Assembly (NCBI GenBank): GCA_947175225.1
Contig: CAMWLX010000033.1
Location: forward strand, 1-16,759
DNA length: 16,759 bases
Reading direction: 5' to 3'
Origin: an uncultured Porphyromonadaceae bacterium
GTDB lineage: Bacteria; Bacteroidota; Bacteroidia; Bacteroidales; Muribaculaceae
This document shows, one piece after another, positions 16,178 through 16,759 of the stretch. The notes below the pieces were generated by a model, which was not told where the DNA came from, did no database searches, and saw only the letters and a list, made by a program, of their open reading frames with translations. Numbering within the stretch: position 1 is the first letter of the stretch; each line of letters begins with the position of its first letter. Position numbers and translations under genes: made by a program.

Positions 16178-16594
16178 TTATGAATTGTATAGGGCTAGGG
16201 CAGCATTTTCGGCAGCCTCCATTATCTCGCGTTCTCCGGGCCCTTTGTCGTTGATGCCTACGAGATGCAGGACACCGTGTATAATCACGCGGAGGAGTTC
16301 GCGAAAATATGTGACTCCGAATTTCTCCGCATTCGTGGCAACAGTCTCCAACGAGATCATTATGTCTCCGCTGATCCGATCACCACGCGAATAATCAAAG
16401 GTAATGATATCTGTATAATAGTCATGGTTGACAAACTGGCGGTTTGCTTCCAAAATTTCTTCATCATTGACGAACAGATAATTCAAGTTTCCCACCCGCC
16501 GGGAGTGGGAAGCCGCTACTTCTTCTATCCATAGCGAAATTTTCCGAAGGTCGATCTTCGGCATCTCGACACCTTGTGCTGCAAATTCTATCAT
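16178..16594 (-). CDS. ybeY: Endoribonuclease / rRNA maturation factor YbeY
   Basis: A metal-dependent single-strand endoribonuclease needed for 16S rRNA 3' processing and 70S ribosome quality control. The 138-residue length fits short Bacteroidota members. Visible features are the N-terminal MPKIDLRKISLWIEEVAAS helix, LNYLFVNDEEILEANRQFVNHDYYTDIITFDY (the D-x-x-T-D-V/I-[IL]-[TS]-F signature), GDIMISLETV, and the metal site HGVLHLVGINDK. In the usual H-x3-H-x5-H motif the first two ligands are His106 and His110, but the third position is Asp116 rather than His. The start at 16594 gives the common MIxFAAxGVEMP opening. A -7 box and a TSS-proximal inverted repeat lie upstream. mnmG follows in the same direction, so both genes serve ribosome and tRNA maturation. 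Confidence 0.95.
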   Translation of the reverse strand: MIEFAAQGVEMPKIDLRKISLWIEEVAASHSRRVGNLNYLFVNDEEILEANRQFVNHDYYTDIITFDYSRGDRISGDIMISLETVATNAEKFGVTYFRELLRVIIHGVLHLVGINDKGPGEREIMEAAENAALALYNS

Positions 16595-16607
16595 GGTTTA
16601 CGGTTTA

Positions 16608-16644
16608 TGTTGTCAATTTCATGTTTAGGTTTCGGCTGACAACA
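16608..16644 (-). promoter_or_regulatory. Inverted repeat at the predicted 5' end of ybeY mRNA
   Basis: Perfect 8-bp arms TGTTGTCA (16608-16615) and TGACAACA (16637-16644) are separated by 21 bases. The outer arm coincides with the predicted transcription start, so the transcript would begin with a 5' stem-loop; a repressor operator is the alternative. Confidence 0.4.
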
Positions 16645-16649
16645 AAATG

Positions 16650-16657
16650 CAAATATA
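16650..16657 (-). promoter_or_regulatory. -7 promoter box of ybeY
   Basis: The minus strand reads TATATTTG, a full match to the Bacteroidota -7 consensus TAnnTTTG, 55 bases upstream of the ybeY ATG. No TTTG is present at the normal -33 distance, so the promoter is supported by one element only. The remaining bases to the window end (16658-16759) are AT-rich and show no gene. Confidence 0.45.
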
Positions 16658-16759
16658 ACAAATTCTTGCGAAATTCCCATAAAATTAACCCAAAATTGTC
16701 TCAACAAATTTCAAAAGATAAATTTGACCCTATTTCACTTTGCGGAAACTAAATGTAGA

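Noticed and set aside
1..16759. Horizontally acquired island, prophage or defence system
   Set aside because: All recognised genes are core or lineage-typical, there is no integrase, transposase, tRNA junction or abrupt change in base composition, and no defence-type gene was seen.

Overview
The window is ordinary chromosomal DNA from a member of the Bacteroidota. It is most likely a gut Bacteroidales, and the gene content and protein flavour suggest Muribaculaceae or a close relative; that family-level placement is inference. The evidence is a PorT-like outer-membrane barrel, a Bacteroidales-type OmpA-like/TPR lipoprotein, a YbeY with an Asp in place of the third metal-binding His, the weak Shine-Dalgarno context, and promoter motifs of the Bacteroidota type (TAnnTTTG at -7). 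There is no phage, insertion sequence, CRISPR array, tRNA or rRNA, and no gap longer than about 180 bases.

Layout from left to right. Bases 1-66 hold perhaps the last codons of an upstream plus-strand gene. A plus-strand PorT-like barrel gene (124-753) converges on a minus-strand block that fills the rest of the window. Read in the direction of transcription (right to left), that block is ybeY, mnmG, [parS-like site], apt, terminator, uvrC, a GNAT-type N-acyltransferase, an ATP-grasp ligase, an OmpA-like/TPR lipoprotein, nadB, an S41 C-terminal processing protease, and mfd. The protease and mfd overlap in an ATGA junction. The acyltransferase and ATP-grasp genes are 26 bases apart and form a probable operon.

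Functionally this is a housekeeping segment. It covers rRNA maturation (YbeY), tRNA wobble modification (MnmG), purine salvage (Apt), nucleotide excision repair (UvrC, and Mfd coupling it to transcription), NAD synthesis (NadB) and envelope maintenance (PorT-like barrel, lipoprotein, periplasmic protease). The acyltransferase/ATP-grasp pair is the only part whose product cannot be named; an acylated amino acid or peptide is a reasonable guess.

The most notable signals are non-coding. A perfect 16-bp parS centromere sequence, inside a 30-bp perfect palindrome, lies between mnmG and apt and suggests the window is near the replication origin. A second perfect 20-bp palindrome lies directly upstream of apt. 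Degenerate tandem microrepeats sit at gene borders: two with a 7-bp period and one with a 9-bp period, and some run into stop codons.
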